In this document: piece after piece, positions 18,072 through 27,376 of the stretch
Layout of the letters: the number at the start of each line of letters is the position of its first letter
Position numbering within the stretch: position 1 is the stretch's first letter
NCBI RefSeq assembly: GCF_021601625.1
Contig: NZ_BQHR01000006.1
Span: forward strand, 1-64,000
DNA from: Pseudomonas paraglycinae
Lineage (GTDB): Bacteria > Pseudomonadota > Gammaproteobacteria > Pseudomonadales > Pseudomonadaceae
Direction: 5' to 3'
Length of the DNA stretch: 64,000 nt
Translations under genes and position numbers: made by a program
The notes under the pieces: generated by a model
Seen by the model: only the letters and a program-made list of their open reading frames with translations
Database searches by the model: none
What the model was told of the DNA's origin: nothing

Positions 18072-18929
18072 ATGAGTGAAGCGCTGGTGCTGTGCCGGTT
18101 CCTGCATTTCATCGTGGTGTTGATGCTGTTCGGGGCCTGGCTGTTCCGGCCGCTGCTGCTCAAGGGTGAAGCGCCGGCACTGGATCGGCAGTTGGCGCGA
18201 CTGGCTCGCTGGCTGGTGGCGATTGCCCTGCTCAGCGGCGTCATCTGGGCGTTGTTGATTACCGCAAGCATGGCCGGTTCGGCGGCTGCCGCTTTTGATC
18301 CGGCCACCGTCGAGCTGGTTCTCGGTCATACGTTTTTCGGTCAGGTCTGGCGCTGGCATCTGTTGATCAATGCGCTGTTGCTGGCGTTGCTGTTTACGCC
18401 GTGGCGTTCGAACCGGCCATTGCGGCTGGGCCTGAGCGCGCTGCTGCTGATGACGCTGGCACCGGTCGGACACGGGGCGATGCTCGATGGCTTCAGCGGG
18501 CAAATGCTGATCCTCAATCAAGTCATTCACCTGACGTGTGTCGGCGCCTGGCTCGGCGGGCTGCTGATGCTGGTGATGATCCTGCGCCAACCTGACAAAG
18601 ACATGCGCGAAATCTTGCAGCGTTTCAGCGGACTCGGTTACGCACTGGTCGCCGGCCTGCTGATCACCGGGCTGATCAACGTGCGCGTGCTCACCGGCCA
18701 ATGGTGGCCGACGCCTTTGTTCTCGGGGTTCGCCCTGATCCTGCTGATCAAGGCGCTGCTGGTGTTCGGCATGCTTGCACTGGCGCTGTTCAATCGCCTG
18801 CGGATCAACGATTGCGAACAGCGGATCGACATCCTCAAGCGCAGCGTCATGCTCGAATGGCTGCTGGGGATCGGCGCCGTGGCGGCGGTGTCCGTGCTCG
18901 GCACCCTGCCGCCAATGATCGCCGCCTGA
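18072..18929 (+). CDS. CopD-type inner-membrane copper transport protein
   Basis: This 285-residue integral membrane protein with about eight hydrophobic segments matches CopD. Family features include HFIVVLMLFGAW near the start and HLTCVGAWLGGLLML in the middle, with histidines in the membrane. It starts three bases after copC and probably takes copper from it. The stop lies just before the end of the convergent efflux gene. Confidence 0.87.
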   Translation: MSEALVLCRFLHFIVVLMLFGAWLFRPLLLKGEAPALDRQLARLARWLVAIALLSGVIWALLITASMAGSAAAAFDPATVELVLGHTFFGQVWRWHLLINALLLALLFTPWRSNRPLRLGLSALLLMTLAPVGHGAMLDGFSGQMLILNQVIHLTCVGAWLGGLLMLVMILRQPDKDMREILQRFSGLGYALVAGLLITGLINVRVLTGQWWPTPLFSGFALILLIKALLVFGMLALALFNRLRINDCEQRIDILKRSVMLEWLLGIGAVAAVSVLGTLPPMIAA

Positions 18930-18931
18930 GG

Positions 18932-20074
18932 TCAGTGTTTCTGGGTGTCCCCCGCCGCCGTATCAATGCTGACTACCACCGACATCCCCGGCCGCAAACG
19001 CTCGCTCTCCTGCTGATCCGGATCGATGGTGATGCGCACCGGCACCCGCTGGGCGATTTTCACGAAGTTGCCGGTGGCATTGTCAGCCTGCAACAACGCG
19101 AATTCGGAACCGGTGCCCGGCGAGATGTGCTGCACGTGGCCGGTGAATTTGCGGTGGTTCAAGGCATCGACGGTGAAGCTCGCCGGTTGCCCGACGCGCA
19201 CATTGTCCATCTGGGTTTCCTTGAGGTTGGCGATCACCCATTTCTGGTTCGGCACCAGCGCCATCAACTGCGCCCCGGAGTTGACGTAGGCGCCGAGGCG
19301 CACGCCAATCTGCCCCAACTGACCGTCACGTGGAGCAATGATCCGAGTGTTGGACAAGTCGATCCGCGCCAGCTGCACCGCCGCCTCGGCGCTGGCCACC
19401 GCCGCTTCCAGAGAGCCGCGATTGACGATCACCGTTTGCAGATCCTGCCGGGCGATTTCCAGATTGGCCTTGGCCTGCGCCACCGCCGCAATGCTTTGGG
19501 CGTTGGCGGCCAGCGCCACGTCCATCTCGCGCTTGGACACGGAGCCGTCATTGACCAGCGCTTTGTTGCGTCGCAGATCCGCCTCGCTTTTGCGTAGCTG
19601 CGCTTCGCTGTCGGCCACCACCGCCTGACGTAACTTGATCGTCGCCTCGGCGCTGTTGCGCTGCTGCACCACGTTGGCCAGTGAAGCTTTCTGCACCGCC
19701 AGTTGTGCCAGCGACTGGTCGAGACGTTGCTGATAGATACGATCATCAAGACGCACCAGCAAATCCCCTTCCTTCACAAACTGGAAATCCTGCACCGGCA
19801 CTTCAAACACATAACCGCTGAGCTGCGGACCGATGATCGTCACCTGCCCGCGCACCAAGGCGTTTTCGGTGGTCTCAACTGCGCTGCTGAACGGCGGTAG
19901 CTGCCAGGCGTAAAGCACGATCAGCACACCGACGATGGCAATCGCGGCAAACCCCAGCGACGAGATGATCCGCACCCGCAACGAGCGCGGCTCGGTGTTC
20001 GGTGATGACGGCGGCGCCACACCTTCAGGGGTGGCGGCGATGGCATTGGTGGTCGTGGTAGTCGGTTCGGTCAT
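18932..20074 (-). CDS. HlyD/EmrA-family periplasmic adaptor
   Basis: This 380-residue membrane-fusion protein has one N-terminal transmembrane segment (about residues 35-57), a lipoyl half-motif region, a long alpha-helical coiled hairpin rich in Ala, Gln and Arg (about residues 110-230), and a beta-barrel domain. It would connect the EmrB-like pump to an outer-membrane channel. The ATG overlaps the pump gene's TGA as ATGA. A longer frame upstream lies inside the pump gene. No outer-membrane factor gene is nearby, so a shared TolC-type channel is likely. The drug or metabolite is unknown. Confidence 0.87.
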   Translation of the reverse strand: MTEPTTTTTNAIAATPEGVAPPSSPNTEPRSLRVRIISSLGFAAIAIVGVLIVLYAWQLPPFSSAVETTENALVRGQVTIIGPQLSGYVFEVPVQDFQFVKEGDLLVRLDDRIYQQRLDQSLAQLAVQKASLANVVQQRNSAEATIKLRQAVVADSEAQLRKSEADLRRNKALVNDGSVSKREMDVALAANAQSIAAVAQAKANLEIARQDLQTVIVNRGSLEAAVASAEAAVQLARIDLSNTRIIAPRDGQLGQIGVRLGAYVNSGAQLMALVPNQKWVIANLKETQMDNVRVGQPASFTVDALNHRKFTGHVQHISPGTGSEFALLQADNATGNFVKIAQRVPVRITIDPDQQESERLRPGMSVVVSIDTAAGDTQKH

Positions 20075-21726
20075 GAAGAAGTGGCACCGCTGGAAGGTAC
20101 GGAAGGTGTCGGGGCGACGGCTTTGGTGGTGCTGATCAGCCACAGCGCACGGATGGAAATCCAGATCATGGTCAGGATCGCGATCACCGCGATCAGCATG
20201 AACACATCGTTATAGGCCAGTACGTTGGCTTCGCGGGTAGCGGCGTTGGCCAGGCTGCGAATGCCCTGCAGATTGCGCAGACTCGGGTCGGCAATCACGG
20301 AGCCGACCGCCGACCCGCCGCTCTGCACCCGGGCGGCTACACGCGGATCGGAAAGCACCAGTTGCTCGACGATGTGGCTGGAATGAAACTTCTCGCGCAC
20401 GATCTGAAACGTCCCCAGCAACGCCGCACCAATCAGGCCGCCGAGGTTGTTGCAGATCCCGAACAACACCGAAAAACTCACGAGGTTGCGCGGGTTGGTC
20501 AGCACGTTGCGCGTGCCCAGCACCATGGTCGGGCCGAGGAAAAAGGTACTGCCGAACGCCAGCAGGAACTGGCTGAAATACAGGTTGCCGGGGCGGGTCA
20601 GGTTGTTCGATGAGCTGTCCATGATCGAGCCGGTGGCCATCAACGCCAGCGAAATGATCAGCGGCATCAGCAGGTGTTTCGGGTCGATGGTCAGCGCACT
20701 GGTCAGCAGCCCGGCGACGCTGCCGATCAGCATCACCACATACAGGCTATGAAGTTGCTGGCTGCTCATGTTCAGGTTCTGCATGAAGCCCACGGCGCCA
20801 GTGGATTGCTCCGAGGTCACCATGCGAATCAGGATCACCGCCAGCGCCAGGCGGATCATCACCCCGCTGCCGAGCCAGCGGGTCATCAGCATCGGGTTGC
20901 TGCGGTTATGTTCGATGGCCAGCCCCGCGAGAATCAGCGCAATCGAAGCGGCCAGTGCGATACCGATCCAGTCGGCCTCCAGCCACCAGTCGATCCGCCC
21001 CAAGGACAACACCGCGCACAACAGCGCAACGCCGGTCGCAAGGATCGCGAACGTCAGGAAGTCGAGGGGTTCGAAGGTCTTGAACCGGTCACCCGGCGGA
21101 AGTTTGAGCATCAGGACGCAGCCCAGCGACAGCAACGCCATGCCCAACTCAAACAGGTACAGGCCGCTCCATTCAGCGATCTGCAGCAGGTCTTCGGAAA
21201 ACAGTCGCGCTAGTGGCAAGGCCAGCTGCGAAGTGCCGAGGCCCAGCACCAGCGCCTTCATCCGCCATTTGGCCGGGAACGCCTGCACCATGTAATACAG
21301 GCCCAGCGAGCTCAACGCCGCGCCGACCATGCCGTGGGCCGCACGCACGGCAATCGCCGAATTCAGGTCATTGACGAACAGATGGCCGAAGGTCACCAGC
21401 GCATACAGCACCAGAAACACCTCGGTGAACGCCCGCAGACCAAACTGCTGGCGAAACTTCACCAGCAGCAGGTTCATCGATACGTTGGTCATCACGTACG
21501 CCGCCGGTAGCCAGGCCATCTCCGCCGTGGTCGCCCCGAGCGCGCCTTGCAGGTAAGGCAGGTTGGCGACCACCAGCGCATTACCCAGCCCACCGGTCAC
21601 CGCCACAAGCACGCCCACCAGCGCATAAGCCAGGCGCTTGGGGTTGGAGTGCAGCGGCGTCGAGGGGGAACCGGGCAGACTGGGCTTCTCGTGCGGCTGC
21701 CAGTTGCGCGGGGCGTATTGGTTCAT
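20071..21726 (-). CDS. EmrB/QacA-type MFS efflux transporter
   Basis: This 551-residue DHA2-family drug:proton antiporter has about 14 hydrophobic segments. The region reading LPYLQGALGATTAEMAWLPAAYV matches the first helices of EmrB/FarB proteins. A large loop near residues 440-490 faces the periplasm. It is the first gene of the efflux pair and overlaps the adaptor gene by four bases. The 210-base gap upstream, shared with a divergent deacetylase gene, contains a REP hairpin. Confidence 0.88.
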   Translation of the reverse strand: MNQYAPRNWQPHEKPSLPGSPSTPLHSNPKRLAYALVGVLVAVTGGLGNALVVANLPYLQGALGATTAEMAWLPAAYVMTNVSMNLLLVKFRQQFGLRAFTEVFLVLYALVTFGHLFVNDLNSAIAVRAAHGMVGAALSSLGLYYMVQAFPAKWRMKALVLGLGTSQLALPLARLFSEDLLQIAEWSGLYLFELGMALLSLGCVLMLKLPPGDRFKTFEPLDFLTFAILATGVALLCAVLSLGRIDWWLEADWIGIALAASIALILAGLAIEHNRSNPMLMTRWLGSGVMIRLALAVILIRMVTSEQSTGAVGFMQNLNMSSQQLHSLYVVMLIGSVAGLLTSALTIDPKHLLMPLIISLALMATGSIMDSSSNNLTRPGNLYFSQFLLAFGSTFFLGPTMVLGTRNVLTNPRNLVSFSVLFGICNNLGGLIGAALLGTFQIVREKFHSSHIVEQLVLSDPRVAARVQSGGSAVGSVIADPSLRNLQGIRSLANAATREANVLAYNDVFMLIAVIAILTMIWISIRALWLISTTKAVAPTPSVPSSGATSS

Positions 21727-21786
21727 TGATTGGCCTTATACGGTGATGGCTTGAGTTTGCCGCAAAACTGCAGCCAAACACATATC

Positions 21787-21819
21787 CCTGTGGGAGCGAG
21801 CCTGCTCGCTCCCACCAGG
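21787..21819. repeat. REP-type hairpin GTGGGAGCGAGC...GCTCGCTCCCAC
   Basis: CCTGTGGGAGCGAGC and GCTCGCTCCCACCAGG form an almost perfect hairpin with a two-base centre. This is the commonest short palindrome of the P. fluorescens group. It lies between the divergent efflux and deacetylase genes; otherwise nothing is seen in that gap (21727-21936). Confidence 0.75.
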
Positions 21820-21936
21820 AATTCGTGCATCGCAATTCGTAAATTTTGTTTAAAAGTCATCTCGCCCGCAGCGGATTTTTCCAGGGCCTGGCGAATGCCA
21901 ACCTTGCGGCACTTCTCAACCTGCAAGGTGCCCGTT

Positions 21937-22887
21937 ATGACCATTCCCCGCTGGCAACGCTCCCCGCGTCTGCTGAAAAACCTGTTGGCCGCCACGCTGT
22001 TGCTGCCCGCCCTCGCCTTTGCCCAGGAACGCCCGTGGCCGGATGGCTCGCAACTGGTGATTTCGGTGTCGATGCAATTCGAAACCGGCGGCCAGCCCGA
22101 AGGCGCAGAAAGCCCATTCTCGGGTACACCGCTGCCAAAAGGTTATCCGGACCTGCCGGCGCAGACCTGGTTTGATTACGGCTACAAGGAAGGCCTGTGG
22201 CGCATGCTCGATCTGTGGGATCGCACCGGCATCAAAGTGACCTCCCATGTGGTCGGCGAAGCGGCGCTCAAGCACCCGGAACTGGCCAAGGCGATTGCCG
22301 AGCGCGGTCATGAACTGGCGGCCCACGGCATGCGCTGGGCCGATTCGTACAACATGAACTACGCCCAGGAAAAACAGTTCATCGGCGACGGCGTCGCGGC
22401 GGTGGAAAAAATCACCGGCCAGCGCTCGGTCGGCTACAACGCCAACTGGCTAAGGCGCAGCCCCAATACGCTGAAGGTGCTGCAGGATCTGAACTTCACC
22501 TATCACATCGACGATGTCAGCCGCGATGAGCCGTTCGTGACCATGGTCCGTGGGCGCAAATTCGCCGTGGTGCCGTACACCCTGCGCAACAACGACATCG
22601 TGCTGATTGAGGGCCGGCATTTCTCCGCCGAGCAGTTCTACCAGCAACTGGTGCTGGAATTCGATCGCCTCTACGCCGAAGGCGCGAGCAAGCGGCGGAT
22701 GATGTCGGTGAGCCTGCACGACCGTATTGGCGGCACGCCCGCGATGGTCGAGGCCATGGAGCGTTTTATCCGGTACGCCCAGTCGCATCCGAAGGTGAGT
22801 TTCATGCGCAAGGATCAGATCGCACAAATCGTGCTGACCGAAAAAAATCCACTGATCGATAACACGGAGGCGCTCTACAACCAATAA
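21937..22887 (+). CDS. Secreted polysaccharide deacetylase (NodB-fold) protein
   Basis: This 316-residue protein starts at the ATG at 21937 (AAGG upstream) with a signal peptide (residues about 1-30, ending ALAFAQ). The NodB-like domain shows SHVVGEAALKHPELAKAIAERGHELAAHGMRW, with HELAAH as the metal-binding histidine pair. SVSLHDRIGG near the end supplies the later catalytic histidine. Relatives include chitooligosaccharide deacetylases and the PuuE allantoinase, but the signal peptide argues for a periplasmic role. Neighbours give no functional hint. Confidence 0.8.
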   Translation: MTIPRWQRSPRLLKNLLAATLLLPALAFAQERPWPDGSQLVISVSMQFETGGQPEGAESPFSGTPLPKGYPDLPAQTWFDYGYKEGLWRMLDLWDRTGIKVTSHVVGEAALKHPELAKAIAERGHELAAHGMRWADSYNMNYAQEKQFIGDGVAAVEKITGQRSVGYNANWLRRSPNTLKVLQDLNFTYHIDDVSRDEPFVTMVRGRKFAVVPYTLRNNDIVLIEGRHFSAEQFYQQLVLEFDRLYAEGASKRRMMSVSLHDRIGGTPAMVEAMERFIRYAQSHPKVSFMRKDQIAQIVLTEKNPLIDNTEALYNQ

Positions 22888-23059
22888 AAGCGGCCCGAAG
22901 CAGCCTTCCTCACAGCATTTGGAGGGCTGCTCGCTCACGGGAAGTCATCGTACGACGCCCTGTTGACTTTTCCGGAAAACCTCGCAAATATCCGCAACCA
23001 TGTTGTACGACGACGTATAACAAATAATAAAAACAACAAATGAAACAGGGAGCGTCACA
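22888..23059 (+). promoter_or_regulatory. Leader of the oprD-like gene with two Crc/Hfq motifs and GTACGAC sites
   Basis: AATAATAA (23023-23030) and AACAACAA (23032-23039) are two exact matches to AAYAAYAA, 20-37 bases before the GTG start. Upstream are CATCGTACGACG (from about 22947) and TTGTACGACGACGTATAACAA (around 23003), a pair of related half-sites. A similar CATACGAC is found before the uronate dehydrogenase gene. These suggest a shared GntR-type regulator and catabolite repression at translation. Confidence 0.5.
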
Positions 23060-24355
23060 GTGAGCACATTCGTCTGCAATTCCGTCCGCACGTCCCGTTT
23101 TTCTATCCCCCGCCCGCATTCCACCTTGAGCCTGATCGGCTGCAGCAGTCTCGCCCTCGCCTTGCCGATGGGCGCCGACGCCGAAGGCTTCATCGAAGAC
23201 AGCAAAGCCACCCTGAACCTGCGCAACGCCTACTTCAATCGCAACTTCGTCAACCCGAACTATCCGCAGGGCAAGGCTGAAGAGTGGACACAGAACTTCA
23301 TCCTCGACGCCAAATCCGGTTTCACTCAGGGCACGGTCGGGTTTGGCCTGGACGTGCTGGGCATGTATTCGCAGAAGCTCGATGGCGGCAAAGGCACCGG
23401 CGGTACGCAACTGCTACCGATCCACGATGACGGGCGCCCGGCGGACAATTTCGGGCGCCTGGGTGTAGCGCTCAAGGCCAAGGTGTCGAAGACCGAATTG
23501 AAGGTCGGCGAATGGATGCCGGTGTTGCCCATCCTGCGCTCGGATGATGGTCGCTCCCTGCCCCAGACGTTTCGGGGCGGCCAGATCACTTCTACCGAAA
23601 TCAATGGCCTGACCCTTTACGGTGGCCAGTTCCATGGCAACAGCCCGCGTAACGACGCGAGCATGGAAGACATGTCGATGAACGGCCGCGGCGCATTCAC
23701 GTCCGACCGCTTCAACTTCGGTGGCGGCGAATACACCTTCAACGACAAACGCACGCTTGTCGGTCTGTGGTACGCCGAACTCAGCGACATCTACCAGCAG
23801 CAGTATTTCAACCTCAGCCACAGCCAGCCACTGGGCGACTGGACACTGGGCGCCAACCTCGGATTCTTCACCGGCAAGGAAGACGGCAGCGCCCAGGCCG
23901 GCGACCTCGACAACAAAACCGCATTCGCCATGCTCTCGGCCCGGTACGGCGGCAACACGTTCTACATCGGCTTGCAAAAGCTCAGCGGCGACGATGCCTG
24001 GATGCGCGTCAACGGAACCAGCGGCGGCACCCTGGCCAACGACAGCTACAACGCCAGTTACGACAACGCGCAGGAGCGTTCCTGGCAGATCCGCCACGAC
24101 TACAACTTCGTCGTCCTCGGCGTCCCCGGCTTGACGCTGATGAACCGCTACATCAGCGGCGACAACGTGCACACCGGCACCATCACCGATGGCAAGGAAT
24201 GGGGTCGTGAATCGGAACTGGCCTACACCGTGCAGAGCGGTCCGCTGAAAAACCTCAACGTCAAATGGCGCAACGCGACGATTCGCCGGGACTTCAGCAC
24301 CAATGAATTCGACGAGAACCGGATCTTCATCAGTTACCCGATTTCGTTGTTGTAA
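23060..24355 (+). CDS. OprD-family outer-membrane porin
   Basis: This 431-residue porin has an N-terminal signal region (residues about 1-41, ending GADA) and a beta-barrel ending in YPISLL. Family features include GFIEDSKATLNLRNAYFNR at the mature start and SWQIRHDYNF and GLTLMNRYISGDN later. The start is GTG at 23060 with AGGGAG nine bases before. OprD porins admit carboxylated solutes. The uronate dehydrogenase, lactonase and TRAP genes directly after it suggest hexuronates or aldarates as the solute. Confidence 0.88.
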   Translation: MSTFVCNSVRTSRFSIPRPHSTLSLIGCSSLALALPMGADAEGFIEDSKATLNLRNAYFNRNFVNPNYPQGKAEEWTQNFILDAKSGFTQGTVGFGLDVLGMYSQKLDGGKGTGGTQLLPIHDDGRPADNFGRLGVALKAKVSKTELKVGEWMPVLPILRSDDGRSLPQTFRGGQITSTEINGLTLYGGQFHGNSPRNDASMEDMSMNGRGAFTSDRFNFGGGEYTFNDKRTLVGLWYAELSDIYQQQYFNLSHSQPLGDWTLGANLGFFTGKEDGSAQAGDLDNKTAFAMLSARYGGNTFYIGLQKLSGDDAWMRVNGTSGGTLANDSYNASYDNAQERSWQIRHDYNFVVLGVPGLTLMNRYISGDNVHTGTITDGKEWGRESELAYTVQSGPLKNLNVKWRNATIRRDFSTNEFDENRIFISYPISLL

Positions 24356-24504
24356 ACCCCGGCATGGGGTGAACGGAGGGTGAATCGGCCTTCCGTCACT
24401 TACACCGAAAGTCGCGTTGACAAGTTCCGGAAACCCTACCGATACTTCAGCGCAGTCATACGACAACCTACAACAAACCTAATAACAACGTGTAAGGGAT
24501 TGCC
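24356..24504 (+). promoter_or_regulatory. Leader of the uronate dehydrogenase operon
   Basis: No gene is present. GTCATACGACAACCTACAAC (about 24456-24475) resembles the half-sites before the porin gene. AATAACAA at 24481-24488 is an exact Crc/Hfq motif six bases upstream of the AAGGGA ribosome-binding site. Confidence 0.45.
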
Positions 24505-25329
24505 ATGACGTCCACCCCCACCGCCCCAACTCCGTTCAATCGCCTGCTGCTGACCGGCGCCGCCGGTGGCCTGGGCAAAGTCTTGCGCGAACGTCTGCGC
24601 CCGTATGCCAACGTGCTGCGCCTGTCGGACATCGCTGCCCTCGCCCCGGCCATCGATGACCGCGAAGAAATCGTGCTCTGCGACCTCGCCGACAAAGCTG
24701 CCGTGCATCAGCTGGTCGAAGGCGTGGATGCGATCCTGCACTTCGGCGGTGTCTCGGTGGAGCGCCCCTTCGAAGAAATCCTCGGCGCCAACATCTGCGG
24801 CGTATTCCATATCTATGAAGCGGCACGCCGACACGGTGTGAAGCGGGTGATCTTCGCCAGCTCCAACCATGTCATCGGCTTCTACAAACAGAACGAACAC
24901 CTCGACGCCAGCTCTGCTCGTCGCCCCGACGGCTACTACGGTCTGTCCAAGTCCTACGGCGAAGACATGGCCAGTTTCTACTTCGATCGCTATGGCATCG
25001 AAACCGTCAGCATCCGCATCGGCTCGTCGTTTCCCGAACCACAGAACCGCCGAATGATGCACACCTGGCTGAGCTTCGACGACCTCACTCAACTGCTCGA
25101 ACGTTCGCTGTACACCCCCAACGTCGGCCACACCGTGGTTTATGGCATGTCCGCCAACAAAGACGTGTGGTGGGACAACCGCTTCGCCAGCCACCTCGGT
25201 TTCGAGGCCAAAGACACGTCCGAAGTGTTTCGCGACAAGGTCGAGGCGCAGCCGATGCCCGCCAGCGATGACCCGGCGCGGATCTATCAGGGCGGCGCCT
25301 TCGTTGCGGCCGGCCCGTTCGGCGATTGA
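24505..25329 (+). CDS. udh: NAD-dependent uronate dehydrogenase
   Basis: This 274-residue short-chain-type enzyme oxidises glucuronate or galacturonate to the aldarolactone. It has the nucleotide motif TGAAGGLGKVL near residue 15, IFASSNHVIGF, and the catalytic YGLSKSYGE (YxxxK). The length is that of Pseudomonas Udh. AAGGGA precedes the ATG. It is followed by an SMP-30-type lactonase and a TRAP transporter, the known arrangement for oxidative hexuronate catabolism in pseudomonads. Later enzymes to 2-ketoglutarate are not in the window. Confidence 0.9.
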   Translation: MTSTPTAPTPFNRLLLTGAAGGLGKVLRERLRPYANVLRLSDIAALAPAIDDREEIVLCDLADKAAVHQLVEGVDAILHFGGVSVERPFEEILGANICGVFHIYEAARRHGVKRVIFASSNHVIGFYKQNEHLDASSARRPDGYYGLSKSYGEDMASFYFDRYGIETVSIRIGSSFPEPQNRRMMHTWLSFDDLTQLLERSLYTPNVGHTVVYGMSANKDVWWDNRFASHLGFEAKDTSEVFRDKVEAQPMPASDDPARIYQGGAFVAAGPFGD

Positions 25330-25375
25330 TCGCTGCGCTTGTCCGTCTCCAAAAGCACAAACCAAGGGAATGAGT

Positions 25376-26269
25376 ATGCAAGCCGAATTGATCGTCGACG
25401 CCCGCAACGCGGTCGGTGAAAGCCCGGTCTGGGTGCCACAGGAAAACGCCTTGTACTGGGTCGATATCCCCAACGGTGGTCTGCAACGCTGGAGCGCCGA
25501 CACTGGCCACGTCCATGCCTGGAAGACTCCCGAAATGCTTGCCTGCCTCGCCCGCCACAGCGAGGGCGGCTGGGTGGCCGGTATGGAGAGCGGGTTCTTT
25601 CAATTGCAACCGCACAGCGATGGCAGCCTCGACAGCGAGCAACTGGCGAGCGTCGGACACAGCCGTCAGGACATGCGTCTGAACGACGGTCGCTGCGACC
25701 GTCAGGGCCGGTTCTGGGCCGGCAGCATGGTGCTGAACATGGGCCTGAATCTGCCCGAGGGCCGGCTCTATCGTTACGGTGCCGGGCAAACAGGCGTGAT
25801 CGAGGCACAGCTTGCTGGCTTCATCGTGCCCAACGGTCTGGGCTTCAGCCCGGACGGCAAAACCATGTACCTGTCGGACTCGCACCCGAACGTGCAACTG
25901 ATCTGGGCTTTCGATTACGACACCGAGACAGGCACACCCTCCAACCGCAGGGTGTTCGTGGACATGAACCATTTTTATGGCCGCCCCGACGGCGCAGCCG
26001 TGGATGCCGATGGCTGCTACTGGATCTGCGCCAACGACGTCGGCCTGATCCATCGTTTTACCCCCGACGGTCGCCTTGACCGCTCGCTGCAGGTACCGGT
26101 GAAAAAACCCACCATGTGCGCCTTCGGCGGCAGCCGGATGGACACCTTGTTCGTGACTTCGATTCGCCCCGGCGACGACCAGGATCCGCAATCGCTGGCC
26201 GGCGGCGTGTTCGCCCTCAACCCCGGCATAAAAGGCCTGCCGGAGCCATTGTTCGACGACCTGCTGTAA
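25376..26269 (+). CDS. uxuL: SMP-30 family aldarolactone lactonase (UxuL-like)
   Basis: This 297-residue six-bladed propeller of the SMP-30/gluconolactonase family would open the lactone produced by uronate dehydrogenase. Metal ligands are visible as E in VGESPVW near residue 16, N in VPNGLGFSPDG and D in RPDGAAVDADG. The start is ATG 25376 because AAGGGA is correctly spaced to it and touches the alternative ATG at 25370. The match to UxuL, the galactaro/glucaro-1,5-lactonase of P. syringae, rests on family and context. Confidence 0.82.
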   Translation: MQAELIVDARNAVGESPVWVPQENALYWVDIPNGGLQRWSADTGHVHAWKTPEMLACLARHSEGGWVAGMESGFFQLQPHSDGSLDSEQLASVGHSRQDMRLNDGRCDRQGRFWAGSMVLNMGLNLPEGRLYRYGAGQTGVIEAQLAGFIVPNGLGFSPDGKTMYLSDSHPNVQLIWAFDYDTETGTPSNRRVFVDMNHFYGRPDGAAVDADGCYWICANDVGLIHRFTPDGRLDRSLQVPVKKPTMCAFGGSRMDTLFVTSIRPGDDQDPQSLAGGVFALNPGIKGLPEPLFDDLL

Positions 26270-26326
26270 CCCCCTGCTGCATCGCTGTGCCTTGAACACA
26301 AAAATAACAAGACTGGAGAACCCCTC

Positions 26327-27298
26327 ATGGACTTCAAACGCACGTTGCTCGCCGCCGCTCTCCCCCTCGCGCTCACCTTCGGCAGCGCCGCCCATGCGCT
26401 GGAAATCAAATTCGCCGACATCCATCCCGCCGGTTATCCGACCGTGGTCGCTGAAGAACAGTTGGGCAAGACCCTGGTTGCCGAAAGTGACGGCAAGCTG
26501 ACCTTCAAAATGTTTCCTGGCGGCGTGCTCGGCTCGGAAAAGGAAGTGGTCGAACAGGCTCAGGTCGGCGCCATCCAGATGGCCCGCGTCAGCCTCGGTA
26601 TCGTCGGTCCGGTGGTGCCGGACGTAAACGTGTTCAATATGCCGTTCGTGTTCCGTGATCAGGCGCACATGCGCAAGATCATCGACGGTGAAATCGGTGA
26701 CGAAATCCTCGACAAGATCAGTAACTCCGAATTCAACCTCGTGGCGCTGGCGTGGATGGATGGCGGCACGCGCAACATCTACACCAAGAAACCGGTGCGC
26801 AGCCTCGAAGACCTCAAGGGTATGAAAATCCGTGTGCAGGGCAACCCGATGTTCATCGAAACCATCAACGCCATGGGTGGCAACGGGATCGCCATGGACA
26901 CCGGCGAAATCTTCAGTGCGCTGCAGACCGGCGTTATCGACGGCGCGGAAAACAATCCGCCGACCCTGCTTGAACACAACCACTACCAGAACGCCAAGTT
27001 CTACAGCCTGACCGGGCACCTGATCCTGCCCGAGCCCATCGTGATGTCGAAAATCACCTGGGAAAAACTCAGCCCCGATCAGCAGACCCTGGTGAAAAAA
27101 GCCGCCAAGGCTGCGCAGGCCCAGGAGCGCACCTTGTGGGATGCCAAGTCGGCCAGCAGTGAAGAGAAACTCAAGGCCGCCGGCGTCGAGTTCATCACCG
27201 TCGACAAGAAACCCTTCTACGAGGCCACCGCTTCGATCCGCGAAAAATACGGCGCGCCCTACGTCGACCTGATCAAACGCATCGAAGCCGTTCAGTAA
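26327..27298 (+). CDS. dctP: TRAP transporter substrate-binding protein (DctP type)
   Basis: This 323-residue periplasmic protein has a signal peptide (residues about 1-24, cleaved after AHA). It shows the DctP-family IRVQGNPMF segment with the arginine that holds the substrate carboxylate, and GVIDGAENNPPTL. It delivers a sugar acid to the membrane subunits encoded next. AATAACAA at 26303-26310 lies just before its ribosome-binding site. The porin, dehydrogenase and lactonase context points to glucuronate/galacturonate. Confidence 0.9.
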   Translation: MDFKRTLLAAALPLALTFGSAAHALEIKFADIHPAGYPTVVAEEQLGKTLVAESDGKLTFKMFPGGVLGSEKEVVEQAQVGAIQMARVSLGIVGPVVPDVNVFNMPFVFRDQAHMRKIIDGEIGDEILDKISNSEFNLVALAWMDGGTRNIYTKKPVRSLEDLKGMKIRVQGNPMFIETINAMGGNGIAMDTGEIFSALQTGVIDGAENNPPTLLEHNHYQNAKFYSLTGHLILPEPIVMSKITWEKLSPDQQTLVKKAAKAAQAQERTLWDAKSASSEEKLKAAGVEFITVDKKPFYEATASIREKYGAPYVDLIKRIEAVQ

Positions 27299-27333
27299 CC
27301 TCCCTGCCCTCAATACAAGGCCCGGCAGCGCTG

Positions 27334-27347
27334 GCGTCGCTCGACGC
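27334..27347 (+). other. Intercistronic hairpin between dctP and dctQ
   Basis: GCGTC-GCTC-GACGC forms a tight stem inside a GC-rich 78-base gap. Such structures between binding-protein and membrane genes often stabilise the upstream message and lower downstream expression; here that is inference. Confidence 0.3.
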
Positions 27348-27376
27348 TCACGCCTGCCCGGTTACGGTGGAACCCG

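Noticed and set aside
25085-27313. A 742-residue open frame on the minus strand
   Set aside because: It is antisense to udh, the lactonase and dctP, all of which have clear motifs and ribosome-binding sites.
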